From assembly GCF_900176485.1 (NCBI RefSeq), contig NZ_FWYD01000012.1, positions 32,859 through 96,858 of the forward strand: a DNA stretch of 64,000 bases, written 5' to 3'. The first letter of the stretch is position 1. Each line of letters begins with the position of its first letter. Source of the stretch: Primorskyibacter flagellatus. Lineage in GTDB: Bacteria; Pseudomonadota; Alphaproteobacteria; Rhodobacterales; Rhodobacteraceae. Of this stretch, positions 54,716 to 62,850 are shown piece by piece. A model generated the notes under the pieces. The model did not search any database. It saw nothing but the letters and a program-made list of their open reading frames with translations, and had not been told where the DNA came from. The position numbers and the translations under genes were made by a program.

Positions 54716-54731
54716 GGCAAGGCGTGTTCCA
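54716..54731 (-). promoter_or_regulatory. Sigma54 (-24/-12) promoter of the mimABCD operon
   Basis: On the minus strand the sequence is TGGAACACGCCTTGCC, with GG and GC exactly 10 bases apart. It differs from TGGCACR-N4-TTGCW at one core position and at the weak last base. It points toward mimA, with a predicted start near 54705. A sigma54 activator and an rpoN gene are encoded in the same island. Confidence 0.75.
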
Positions 54732-54861
54732 GATTTTGAAAAATGCGTCTCTTGTTCGCCTAATAAATTTTAACGCTTTGAAAATAAGGTACTTTTTAAG
54801 CTATAAAAATTTGCGGCGTAATTTTTCGGCGGCGCGCCGCATTCAAATTCCCGAGGCAGAT

Positions 54862-54911
54862 TGTCGCATATTGTTACACTAGTTGCGTTCTGGCCTTTAC
54901 GCTTCGTTACA
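54862..54911. promoter_or_regulatory. Paired upstream activator sites for the sigma54 activator
   Basis: Two related dyads, TGTCGC-N5-GTTACA (54862-54878) and CTTTAC-N5-GTTACA (54895-54911), are placed 33 bases (about three helical turns) apart, some 140 and 170 bases upstream of the -24 element. TGT-N11-ACA dyads in phased pairs are typical binding sites of AcoR-type activators. The rest of the gap 54732-55113 shows no supportable gene. Confidence 0.55.
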
Positions 54912-55113
54912 CATTTCCCGCACCTGAAAATCGAGGGGGCTCGGTTGTGCCCACGCAGGGTGACTTGGGACCAGCCAAGCAGGACATTCCACCCGTCAAA
55001 CAGCAGTTTTGGTCCCGTAATGCGGCCCAAGTGATCGTGGAATTTCATGGGACCAATTGAGGGCCGGCCAAGCGCCGCGGCCTTAAGACCCACAGCGCGA
55101 TTGATGGGGTCAA

Positions 55114-56358
55114 TCAGGCTTGCCGCCGCCGCACCGCTGCCGCCAAAATACCGGCATCATGGCGGTATTTTGACACTATACGCCGTGACACTGTGATGCC
55201 TTCGGACTGCAACAATGTGGTGAGACGGCGGTCCGAAATTGGACGTTTTGGGTCTTCATCGGCAAGCAACGCCTGGATCCGTGCCCGTACCTGCGTTCTG
55301 GAATGCGCCGTCTGCGCCGAGGCTGCGCCGACAAAAAGCGATCGGGCTGCAACGATGCCGATCGGCCCTTCAATCAGCAACCCGTTCAACACGCGGCTGA
55401 CGGTACTCAGGTGAAACCCCGTGGCTTGCGCGATTTCGGACATCGTCATCGGCGTCAAGGCTGATGCCCCAGAGCGCAAAAAGCCACCCTGCCGCTCGAC
55501 AATTTGCCCGACCACCTGCCGGAGTGCAGATTGCCTTATATCCAAGGCCTGTTTCAGCGCCCGCGCCTTGGCCAGCGCCTCGCGTGTCATTTCGGACTGC
55601 TGAGATCTGGGTATATTGGCGATGTCGATATCATCTTTCAAAGACGAAATAAATTCGATGTCCCAGCCATCGCCGGAAGGAACAACCCGAACATCCGGCT
55701 CTCGCATCAGCGTGGGATCTGTGACAAACGCGCCGCCCGGCTTCGGATCAAGGCACCGGATCATGGCAAGACAATTGCTTACCTCGTTTTCATGCAGCCC
55801 CGTGGCCGCGACGAGCGCGCAAGTCCCACCACCTTCCAGCGTTGAAAGATGGGCAAGGACAGTGCTCATGGCAGGGGTCACCGCATCGCGATCTTCAAGC
55901 TGTAGACGCAGGCATTCTTCAAGGTTTCGTGCAAAAATCCCGGTTGGCTCCACCCGCCTTTGAACGACCTTCAGCGCCGTCTCGATCAGTTGCGGTGTCA
56001 GTCCAAGCGTCTCGGCAATGTCTTCGACAGGGCGACCCAGCCAGCCGGATGGCTCCAACTCGCCCATCAGGGCGGTGATCACCCGTTCCATCATGCCACC
56101 TTGGGCGATCAGTCCGGCGAGCGCGCGGAACACATGGCTGTATAGGCTTCCCGCCTCCTCGACCGCGGTCATTTCAAGCACATCTGTCGTACTGGCCCCC
56201 GCACCGGGCCGTCGGCGCGGGATTACCATCGGGTTGGCTTCCGCCACCTCTTTCAAATGGTCGTCCAACTGGCCAGCCGACATCTGCAACACGCTGACCA
56301 CCTGACCCAGCCGAAAAACCTGGGTCTGTTTGACACCAAGTTTAAACCCTAGCGACAT
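55114..56358 (-). CDS. rpoN: RNA polymerase sigma54 factor (RpoN paralogue)
   Basis: The 414-residue protein begins MSLGFKLGVKQTQVFRLGQ (region I, Gln-rich, activator-responsive). It contains the core-binding region ('PTGIFARNLEECLRLQLEDRD'), the HTH ('MTMSEIAQATGFHLSTVSRVLNG') and an RpoN box near the C-terminus ('SRRIVSKYR', consensus ARRTVAKYR). It is shorter than the usual 480 or so residues and looks diverged. Start 56358 has GAGGACGG; a start at 56400 would add 14 residues, and the open frame to 57081 is an artefact. It probably serves the adjacent monooxygenase promoter. Confidence 0.92.
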   Translation of the reverse strand: MSLGFKLGVKQTQVFRLGQVVSVLQMSAGQLDDHLKEVAEANPMVIPRRRPGAGASTTDVLEMTAVEEAGSLYSHVFRALAGLIAQGGMMERVITALMGELEPSGWLGRPVEDIAETLGLTPQLIETALKVVQRRVEPTGIFARNLEECLRLQLEDRDAVTPAMSTVLAHLSTLEGGGTCALVAATGLHENEVSNCLAMIRCLDPKPGGAFVTDPTLMREPDVRVVPSGDGWDIEFISSLKDDIDIANIPRSQQSEMTREALAKARALKQALDIRQSALRQVVGQIVERQGGFLRSGASALTPMTMSEIAQATGFHLSTVSRVLNGLLIEGPIGIVAARSLFVGAASAQTAHSRTQVRARIQALLADEDPKRPISDRRLTTLLQSEGITVSRRIVSKYRHDAGILAAAVRRRQA

Positions 56359-56450
56359 ACCGTCCTCGGCAGAATGCGCAGGAGACAAAGCGCTGGCCAT
56401 GTCACGGCGCACCGGGCTAACGTGGTCGAAAGAAACCCCTGAATTGCAGT

Positions 56451-57419
56451 GTGATGAGCAAACACCCTCCAATCGGCGGCATTGTACCGCTTGATCGCGC
56501 CCCGCCGGAAATGTCCTATCCGGGCTTGTCGCCGCAACTTCTGGCGCGCGTAAAACAGTTGTGGTCCGCCAATGGATTGGATTTTGATCGCCACTGGCGG
56601 ATCGGCGTCCGCTCTCTGCTGGGCTTTCGTGCCGTGCCACGGGTCGATACATCGACCACCAGCGCCGATGTGGATCTGGTTTTTCTGTTCGATCAATCTG
56701 TGCTTTGGGTGCGTGCCTTGCACGGTGCCGCGAGTGTCGGCCGCGACCGACAGATCGACGGGCTGAGCCCGGCGCAATGGCATGGGTTGGCGGCGCTGTC
56801 GGCGCGACTGACTGAACAGCTTGCAGCTTTGCGCCTTTTGGCGCTGACCGACCTGCCGATGCCGGCAATGCAGATTGCCCGCTCGGTTTCCGAAGATGTG
56901 GACATGGCGCTGGTCCTGTTGATCCGCCCCAAACTGGCACAGCGTTTTGCCGAAAGTCGCAGCGTCGAAGAGGCGAACGATTTCTGGCGGCGTCACATCG
57001 CGGGCGGTCGTGCGTTCCGCAGCATTTCCGAACGGCTGTATTCCGTGGGGATCGACCATTCGGCGGATACCGAATATGCAAAATGGCGAAAATCGGTGCT
57101 GTCCACCTTGGGCGCGGCCGTTCACAGCAATGCTCTTCGAACGGATCTGCTCACCCGGCAAAAGGGTGCCGTATTGCTGAACGGCGACAGCCTGCATTTT
57201 TCAACCTTTCGTATCCATGAGCTGTGTGCCTTTGCGCAAATGCTTAAGCCTGAATTGACGGAGACACTGGCTGCGGCTGGTCGAGTTTCAGCAACAACAG
57301 ATCCTGCCGCCAGCGCCCTTGCAGCGCTGGCCGGTCCCTTGAGCGGAATTATCGTCAATCAGATTTCAAGTCTTTCGCCGCAACCCGCAACATCGAGACG
57401 GGCGACGAAACCAAATTAG
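56451..57419 (+). CDS. Uncharacterised protein divergent from rpoN
   Basis: The 322-residue protein has no motif I know. It looks soluble and mostly helical ('LSPQLLARVKQLWSANGLDFDRHWRIGVRSLLGFRAVPR', 'FLFDQSVLWVRALHGAASVG', 'ANDFWRRHIAGGRAFRSISERLYSVG'). It has a low-complexity C-terminus. It is divergent from rpoN across a 92-base gap and overlaps the convergent 64-codon gene by 4 bases. A second ATG at 56454 is possible. The neighbours suggest a set of linked genes of unknown role. Confidence 0.65.
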   Translation: MMSKHPPIGGIVPLDRAPPEMSYPGLSPQLLARVKQLWSANGLDFDRHWRIGVRSLLGFRAVPRVDTSTTSADVDLVFLFDQSVLWVRALHGAASVGRDRQIDGLSPAQWHGLAALSARLTEQLAALRLLALTDLPMPAMQIARSVSEDVDMALVLLIRPKLAQRFAESRSVEEANDFWRRHIAGGRAFRSISERLYSVGIDHSADTEYAKWRKSVLSTLGAAVHSNALRTDLLTRQKGAVLLNGDSLHFSTFRIHELCAFAQMLKPELTETLAAAGRVSATTDPAASALAALAGPLSGIIVNQISSLSPQPATSRRATKPN

Positions 57420-57595
57420 TGCTTGAGATCTTCGGCACTACCAAGACGGTTTTCAGAAACCCAGCGCGCCGCCAACACCAGCGCCCCTGCGGCAAAATCC
57501 TTGCCGTGCTCCTCCACCATCGCCTCTGCGACCTTGGCGATTTGTTGGAAATACTTGTCTTTGCTTTTTTCTTCGTCAGACAGAACTTGTGTCAT
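57416..57595 (-). CDS. Small uncharacterised protein (59 residues)
   Basis: The protein starts at 57595 (MTQVLSDEEKSKDKYFQQ) behind GGGAGG. It is a helical, charged small protein ('AKVAEAMVEEHGKDFAAGALVLAARWVSENRLG'). It follows the propeller gene in the same direction after a 21-base gap and overlaps the convergent 322-residue gene by 4 bases. Function unknown; clean ribosome site and spacing support it as real. Confidence 0.65.
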   Translation of the reverse strand: MTQVLSDEEKSKDKYFQQIAKVAEAMVEEHGKDFAAGALVLAARWVSENRLGSAEDLKH

Positions 57596-57616
57596 TGGCT
57601 TGCCTCCCAAGGGTTT

Positions 57617-58753
57617 CTATTTGAACATGTTTTTCGGGAATGTCGCGATTGAGACACTCCCATCTCTGCCCCCGATTGCCAGATGGGCACCATCGTCAGA
57701 CCAGGCCAGCGAATTGACCGTGGCACCGCTGCCTTCGCGCAGCAGCATTTCGTCCGGATGACCAATCCGACAGATCATCACCAGCCCGTTGGCATAGCTG
57801 ACGGCACAGAGATCTCTTTTCGGATGGACCGCCACGAGATCGACAAGCGTCAATCCTGGCTTCCCGGTTTCGATTGCGCTGCCTTCATCGTCACCGAAGG
57901 GTAGATCAGGGAGAGTCCAACCGACGACGCGGAAAGCCCCGGAAGCGATCATGGCGCGCGCCTTGTTGCTGAACCCGATTGTACGCACGGCGTCGGGAAA
58001 ATCGACGATCCGGTCGGAGACACCCGCCTGCACATCGATCAGAAGCACGGTCTTGTTGGCGCAACCGGCCACCAGCCAGCGTTTGCAGGGCGACCAGCCA
58101 AGATCGAGCACCTCGCCCTCGCAGGCAAAGGTGCTGGTTGATTTGAGGTCGTCACTTGCGACGATACTGATCTGGCCCCCGCCCAGGCATCCCAGAACGC
58201 GGCCATCATCAGATACCGCAATGCGGCTCACGCCGTGGCTCAACTCGGCGGTGGCAAGCTCTGCGCCTCCGTCTTCGGCGACCAATGCCAACCTGCTGTC
58301 ATAGGCCAGCACGATGCGCCCTGTTCGCGGGATCGACGCCAGCGCCGTGACCGCTTCATTGCGCGCGCCTTTAACAGCAAGGGTTTGCCCCCGCGCCGTG
58401 GCGCGCCACAAGGCATTTGTATCGGCATTCGAAAAGGCAAACCCCTGATCGCCAAGTCGACACGGCGTCAAATCGGCGCGCGCGATAGCTGCATCGCTGA
58501 GCACTGGTGCAGGCAAAGTTTTGGTACGAGGTCGGATGCTTGTCCGTCCGGTGTCGGCCTCTATCCGTACGCGGCTTTCGGGATGCTCGGCATCCTTGAC
58601 CGATATAAACGCAAGCCGGCCATCGGCCAGCAGGACGGCCAATGACGACCCGGCGGCATTGAAAATGACATCACGCACTTCGCCCGGCAGTGTCCAGGTC
58701 CGGGCAAGCAGATCGAATAACGTCATCGCTTGTGGCGGCTTGTGCTGTGTCAT
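57617..58753 (-). CDS. WD40-like beta-propeller protein
   Basis: The 378-residue protein shows about seven weak propeller repeats: 'VRDVIFNAAGSSLAVLLADGRLAFISV', 'VSRIAVSDDGRVLGCLGGGQISIV', 'VLDLGWSPCKRWLVAGCANKTVLLIDV', 'VRTIGFSNKARAMIASGAFRVVGW' and 'VNSLAWSDDGAHLAIGGRDGSVSI'. It has no signal peptide, so it is probably a cytoplasmic protein-interaction scaffold. Its start overlaps the stop of the coiled-coil gene upstream, and the small gene at 57416 follows. Its partner is unknown. Confidence 0.8.
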   Translation of the reverse strand: MTQHKPPQAMTLFDLLARTWTLPGEVRDVIFNAAGSSLAVLLADGRLAFISVKDAEHPESRVRIEADTGRTSIRPRTKTLPAPVLSDAAIARADLTPCRLGDQGFAFSNADTNALWRATARGQTLAVKGARNEAVTALASIPRTGRIVLAYDSRLALVAEDGGAELATAELSHGVSRIAVSDDGRVLGCLGGGQISIVASDDLKSTSTFACEGEVLDLGWSPCKRWLVAGCANKTVLLIDVQAGVSDRIVDFPDAVRTIGFSNKARAMIASGAFRVVGWTLPDLPFGDDEGSAIETGKPGLTLVDLVAVHPKRDLCAVSYANGLVMICRIGHPDEMLLREGSGATVNSLAWSDDGAHLAIGGRDGSVSIATFPKNMFK

Positions 58754-59043
58754 CAGCCTTCCTTCTTCATTGTGGCTTCAAGCTCTTCATCCAGTGCGGA
58801 AAGTTCGCGTTCCAACCGATCGATTTTTCGTATGTTGTCTTCAACAGCCGCCTCTGTTCGGGCGTGCTCGTTCTCGTGGGTGCTGTCGACGATGCCGTCG
58901 CGCTCGACTTTCAAATCCAGGACGAGCAGGCCGCTGGACTTCTGGTTCAGCCGCATCTGTTCGGCATTCGCGGCAGCGATGTCCTGCGTCGCCTTCAGCC
59001 GATCCTTCATGATCTCTTCGAAGCTGCGCAATTGACCCGTCAT
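58753..59043 (-). CDS. Small coiled-coil protein (96 residues)
   Basis: The 96-residue protein has a heptad-rich C-terminal half ('EAAVEDNIRKIDRLERELSALDEELEATMKKEG') and a helical N-terminus ('RSFEEIMKDRLKATQDIAAANAEQMRLNQ'). It is predicted to be a soluble dimeric coiled coil. Its last base is the first base of the propeller gene (overlapping stop and start), so the two are translationally coupled. Function unknown. Confidence 0.7.
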   Translation of the reverse strand: MTGQLRSFEEIMKDRLKATQDIAAANAEQMRLNQKSSGLLVLDLKVERDGIVDSTHENEHARTEAAVEDNIRKIDRLERELSALDEELEATMKKEG

Positions 59044-59093
59044 TGCTGCCCCCTATACATCAAGCCCGTCTTGCAAACCAAAAGGCTCATCCG

Positions 59094-59372
59094 ATGAACG
59101 ATCCTGCCGATGCCCGTTTCTTCCACGCGCTCAAACAAATTTGCAGCCAATCCGACGACGTGGATCAATCCTGCCGCGAGGCGATTGACCGCGCGGTCGA
59201 GACAGGCCATCCTCGGGACCTGCTTTCCGCACGTCAGTCTATGGACACATTGGACGCCGCTTTGAAAGACCGCCTGTTGCGACAAGCGCATCTGATCATG
59301 GCCACTGATATCTCGGCGATTTGGGACGCGTTGCCCATGGCCGCCGACCCCAGCAAACAAAGGCCAAACTAG
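59094..59372 (+). CDS. Small uncharacterised protein (92 residues)
   Basis: The start at 59094 (MNDPADARFFHALKQI) gives a helical, soluble protein with 'LLSARQSMDTLDAALKDRLLRQAHLIMATDISAIWDALP' and no known motif. It is divergent from the coiled-coil gene across 50 bases, which suggests a shared promoter region. An in-frame upstream ATG-less extension to 59043 is not used. Function unknown. Confidence 0.6.
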   Translation: MNDPADARFFHALKQICSQSDDVDQSCREAIDRAVETGHPRDLLSARQSMDTLDAALKDRLLRQAHLIMATDISAIWDALPMAADPSKQRPN

Positions 59373-59721
59373 CCAGTTGCGGCAGTGGTCGCGGGCATGC
59401 TCTGCGCGCGGTTCAAACATTGGCCTCACCTCCCATGAACACTCGATTGATCAAGCGTCGAGAAAGCTACCCGAGCGACATGGTGACGCAACGCTTTCTG
59501 TAGAAATCCTTCGACTTTCTGTGAAATTTCGCCTTGGTGCCGATAAAGTGTAAACTAAAGTTACGTTTTAAATCTCGCCTTGTAACGGCCTGTTCCAAAG
59601 ACGGTTTCGCAGCAATACAGAAGATTTTGATTTGCATGTTAATTAGTCGAATCATTTGTTTGCTATTTGTGGTCTTTTGGCGCTGAGTTGATCCGCATCC
59701 CTAATTGGTCGGGGAAAAGAG
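59373..59721. other. Gap: no gene seen
   Basis: About 350 bases, more AT-rich than the surroundings from about 59480 onwards. No frame resembles a protein. The AT-rich stretch just upstream of the GNAT gene probably holds its promoter; a GGGGAAAAGAG ribosome site is at the right end. Confidence 0.4.
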
Positions 59722-60555
59722 ATGAAAAACTGCGCCGACATTCTGCAACAAGATGACCTGTTACTTCGCCCTCTGACACAGGCAGACCTGCCTACAATTG
59801 CCCGTGATCTTGGCGACGCTCGCGTCGCGCGTTGGCTCGCCGCCGTGCGGCAGCCTTTCGACGCGGCGGCAGCGGATGAAATCCTGGCACACAGCCGCGA
59901 TCCGGGCGAAATGATGCGCGTGATCGAACAGGATGGCGCGGTCGTGGGCGGGCTGTGTATTGGTGCCGCGCTTTGGTATTGGCTGACCCCGGATTGCTGG
60001 GGTCAGGGTCTCATGCAACGAGCACTGCGGATGGCGATCGGGGCGCGGTTCTGTTTGCCTGCACCGCCGGTGGTTGCCACCTGTCACGACGACAATACCG
60101 CATCGCAGCAGTTGCTGACCCGGCTGGGCTTTGCGCCCTGCCCCGATGGCCGACGGATGTTCTTTCACGCGACGCAACGCGCCGAGCCGTGTCGAGACTA
60201 CCTCCTGACCCCGGAGCAGTGGCACCTTCTGAACCCGCGGATTATGACCGTTGGCCACACCACGCTGCGGCCAGCCCTACAGAAAGACGCACCTGCGCTT
60301 GTTCACATCCTGCCCTGCCCCGGTGCCGAGCCATGGCCAGACCATGAAATGCTGAACGCATTTATCGAAACCCATCGTTTCCGTGGTCCTGCGCGTGGGC
60401 TTTTCGTCGTTCAGGACGAAAACCGCCGGAGCATCGGCGCGGCGCTCGTACAATCAAACCGTACAAGCCTGCGCTTTCTCAGTGATGAGGACAAAGCCCG
60501 TCACTGCACCAATGTTAACAAAGCGCTGGAAGACGGGCGTTTCCAACAGCTTTAG
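59722..60555 (+). CDS. GNAT family N-acetyltransferase, two-part
   Basis: The 277-residue protein has an N-terminal GNAT domain: 'LRPLTQADLPTIARDLGDARVARWL', 'IGAALWYWLTPDCWGQGLMQRAL' (acetyl-CoA loop in the RimJ-like form) and 'ATCHDDNTASQQLLTRLGFAPC'. A C-terminal segment of about 110 residues begins 'TTLRPALQKDAPALVHILPC' and resembles a second, degenerate GNAT start. It probably acetylates a small molecule or protein N-terminus. It stands alone after a 350-base gap. Confidence 0.85.
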   Translation: MKNCADILQQDDLLLRPLTQADLPTIARDLGDARVARWLAAVRQPFDAAAADEILAHSRDPGEMMRVIEQDGAVVGGLCIGAALWYWLTPDCWGQGLMQRALRMAIGARFCLPAPPVVATCHDDNTASQQLLTRLGFAPCPDGRRMFFHATQRAEPCRDYLLTPEQWHLLNPRIMTVGHTTLRPALQKDAPALVHILPCPGAEPWPDHEMLNAFIETHRFRGPARGLFVVQDENRRSIGAALVQSNRTSLRFLSDEDKARHCTNVNKALEDGRFQQL

Positions 60556-60778
60556 TCTCTTTGGCGATTTTTTGTAGACCTCTGACGGCATGCGTGGTCG
60601 TGGCGCTTCCGGGACGAACTTTTCCCGTAGTGCTGCCTTCCACGCCTGAGAAAAATAGGGTCATCAAACCGTGGGATCAAACAACCATGCGAAAAAAAAA
60701 CGCATTCTCTGCTATCATGGTCATGGCAAATTACGCTTCAGAAGTGCACGACCGGTTTCTCAAAAGAGGTTTCCGACG

Positions 60779-61528
60779 ATGCGGAGTCCAACTCGAACTT
60801 CAATAATTCACGCATCAGCTGTGGCAACTGTCCTTCTGACAGGAAGTTGTGCGTTTCTTGCGCCTCCCCCGCCAGCAAGTGCAACCGCCGTCCCCGGCGA
60901 CATAAAGGAAAGTGCGTCTTCGGTCGTTCGATGTCGAACGACTGGCCCCGGGACTATCAGCTTCTCGGTGATTGGCGATGGATTAGTATCGAATGCGGGC
61001 CCGGTCTCTGTCGCCACGCCCAATCTCAGCGCTCAGACCACCTACAGACCGACGCGAAACACCGGAACTTCGCGCGATGTATTGGTCAGCTGTATGTTTC
61101 AACCAGCGGGCGGCGGCCCAGTGGTTACCACCGACGCGAAGGTGATTATACGAGAGACGCTAATGCCAGATGTTCAGACCTTTACCGTGCCTGCCGCCGC
61201 GAGCGTGAGGAGCGCATTCGACATAGTCGTTGACGTGGAAGATAGGCGACTTGTCGGCGCTGGCTTTGTGGGGCGGACAAGCGGCATCGATATGGTTGGG
61301 GTGGCGGCGTCGGGCGATGTCAGGATCGTTCCAATGGCCGACAAAGACTACGGTGGCGTTTTCCCGGGGCCGCCGACGAATGCGATTGGCCCTCTCAATC
61401 CTCCGCCGCATATATTCACTGGCGAGTGCATCAGGGCAGGCTCAGGCGCGGTCCGACTTCATGTTAAAGATGCCGCAGGAAACGTCGTTACGCCTGTTCC
61501 CGTGAAGATGATAGAGTGTTCGCCTTGA
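60779..61528 (+). CDS. Putative lipoprotein of unknown function
   Basis: The start at 60779 (MRSPTRTSIIHASAVATVLLTGSC) has AAGAGG upstream and gives a 249-residue protein with a lipoprotein-like signal (LLTGSC, a marginal lipobox) and a Pro/Ala linker. The mature part is beta-rich ('GPGTISFSVIGDGLVSNAGPVSVATPNLSAQTTY', 'RDVLVSCMFQPAGGG', 'RAGSGAVRLHVKDAAGN'), resembling immunoglobulin-like secreted domains. In-frame sequence upstream to 60671 is unlikely to be translated. Function unknown. Confidence 0.6.
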   Translation: MRSPTRTSIIHASAVATVLLTGSCAFLAPPPPASATAVPGDIKESASSVVRCRTTGPGTISFSVIGDGLVSNAGPVSVATPNLSAQTTYRPTRNTGTSRDVLVSCMFQPAGGGPVVTTDAKVIIRETLMPDVQTFTVPAAASVRSAFDIVVDVEDRRLVGAGFVGRTSGIDMVGVAASGDVRIVPMADKDYGGVFPGPPTNAIGPLNPPPHIFTGECIRAGSGAVRLHVKDAAGNVVTPVPVKMIECSP

Positions 61529-61599
61529 GGCGCTTGTTGAAGGGAACACGCATGGTTTCCGATCTGCCAGAAAGATGGGTTGGCCGGATTATGTCGCGA

Positions 61600-61732
61600 C
61601 GCAGGCGCGATCGATGCAGAGATCGTGGCGATTGGGATGGAAACGTCGTTCCCGAGGTTCGAAGCGTTCTGGCATCCGTTCACCATGGCCGCGCGCCCAT
61701 CACCAGGCCACGACAAACGCTTGCCCGGAAGT
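61600..61732 (+). pseudogene. Methyltransferase C-terminal remnant
   Basis: One plus-strand frame reads 'AGAIDAEIVAIGMETSFPRFEAFWHPFT' and then 'ARPSPGHDKRLPGSLRQPV'. This resembles the C-terminal tail of class I methyltransferases ('...F.DF..YW.PF..G.GPAPGY'). The preceding methyl-donor domain is missing and the neighbouring frames are shifted. An intact methyltransferase gene follows at 61848. No other gene is seen in 61529-61847. Confidence 0.4.
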
Positions 61733-61847
61733 CTCCGTCAGCCGGTGAATAACAGTCTGAAAGCAAGAGTTGTCACCGCCGGGCCTGTCACTCTTCCGGC
61801 AAGAGCATGGGTAGAGAAGCCGAGTTGATCCAAACGCGGAGGAGAAT

Positions 61848-62681
61848 GTGCCAGACATTCAACAACCAGACACTTTCGCCGCATTGGAAAGGCGCGAATG
61901 GGCGAAAGCGGAAGTTGCTCAATCCTATGCGCAAGTGTTTGCAAAGGCGTCAGATATGGTCGTGCCATATTTGGTAAAAGCTGTGCAAGCCAAGCCTGGC
62001 ACAAAAGCGCTGGATTTGTGCTGTGGTCATGGCAACGTGGCATCCGGCCTCGTCGCGGCAGGGGCCGGAGTTACGGGGCTCGATTTCTCGCCTGCCATGC
62101 TGGCAATGGCGCGCGTTGCGGTACCGGAGGCTCAGTTCATTGAAGGCGATGCGATGGCACTGAATTTCGCCGATGCTTCGTTTGACGCTGTTACGATTGG
62201 TTTTGGAATACCGCATGTGCCCGATCCACCAAAAGTCGTGACAGAGGCACGCCGCGTTCTTCGCCGCGGCGGTCGGCTGGCTTTCTCGGTCTGGTGTGGT
62301 CCCGAGGTCGAGACGGCACTTGGTTATGTTTTTGGTGCGATTGATGAATTCGGGTCTAAGGACATCACGCTACCACCTGGCCCGGGAGCGAATGACTACG
62401 CCGATGCATCCCTAGCCTTTCAGGTGCTCGAAGCAGCAGGGTTTTCCGAGTGCCACCAGTCTATCGTCGCGTCCGAATGGCAAGTGAATGATCCCGGCGC
62501 ACCCTATGATTTCTTCCTGAGAGGTACGGCAAGGGGCGGCGCGTTGTTGCGCCCTCAACCGGCCGAAAATGCCACGGCGATCCGCGCAGCAGTGGTGTCG
62601 AAGGTTCTGGAAAAGCACGGAGCCGGCCCAGAATGGAATATACCAATCCCCGCAGCTGTGGCATCTGCCGTCGTGGTTTAG
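61848..62681 (+). CDS. Class I SAM-dependent methyltransferase
   Basis: The 277-residue protein starts with GTG at 61848 behind GGAGGAGAAT. It has the SAM-binding motif I 'ALDLCCGHGNVASGLVAAGA', motif II 'VTGLDFSPAMLAMARVAV' and 'GDAMALNFADASFDAVTIGFGIPHV', followed by 'EARRVLRRGGRLAFSVWC', as in UbiE/Methyltransf_11 proteins. In motif I the usual third glycine-rich position is Cys-Cys-Gly-His-Gly. The substrate is unknown. It converges on the LysR gene. Confidence 0.9.
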   Translation: MPDIQQPDTFAALERREWAKAEVAQSYAQVFAKASDMVVPYLVKAVQAKPGTKALDLCCGHGNVASGLVAAGAGVTGLDFSPAMLAMARVAVPEAQFIEGDAMALNFADASFDAVTIGFGIPHVPDPPKVVTEARRVLRRGGRLAFSVWCGPEVETALGYVFGAIDEFGSKDITLPPGPGANDYADASLAFQVLEAAGFSECHQSIVASEWQVNDPGAPYDFFLRGTARGGALLRPQPAENATAIRAAVVSKVLEKHGAGPEWNIPIPAAVASAVVV

Positions 62682-62850
62682 GTTCGCCCCATCCGACGCA
62701 TGTGGCGGCAGGTGTCACACCCCCAGTCGCAGCGCCCCGGTCAAGACCTTGTAACGGAAGTTGGTCGACCAGACGAGCTGGTAAGATGACAAACACGCCG
62801 CGCTTGCAAGTGTCATATCGCATGATCTTATTCTCCCGAAAATGACCTGC

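Noticed and set aside
54770..55093. 107-codon minus-strand ORF between the mimA promoter and rpoN
   Set aside because: It covers the putative activator sites, has no ribosome site and its composition is unlike a protein.
56401..57081. N-terminal extension of the rpoN frame
   Set aside because: The extension is Arg/Pro-rich and antisense to the 56451-57419 gene; RpoN region I begins at 56358.
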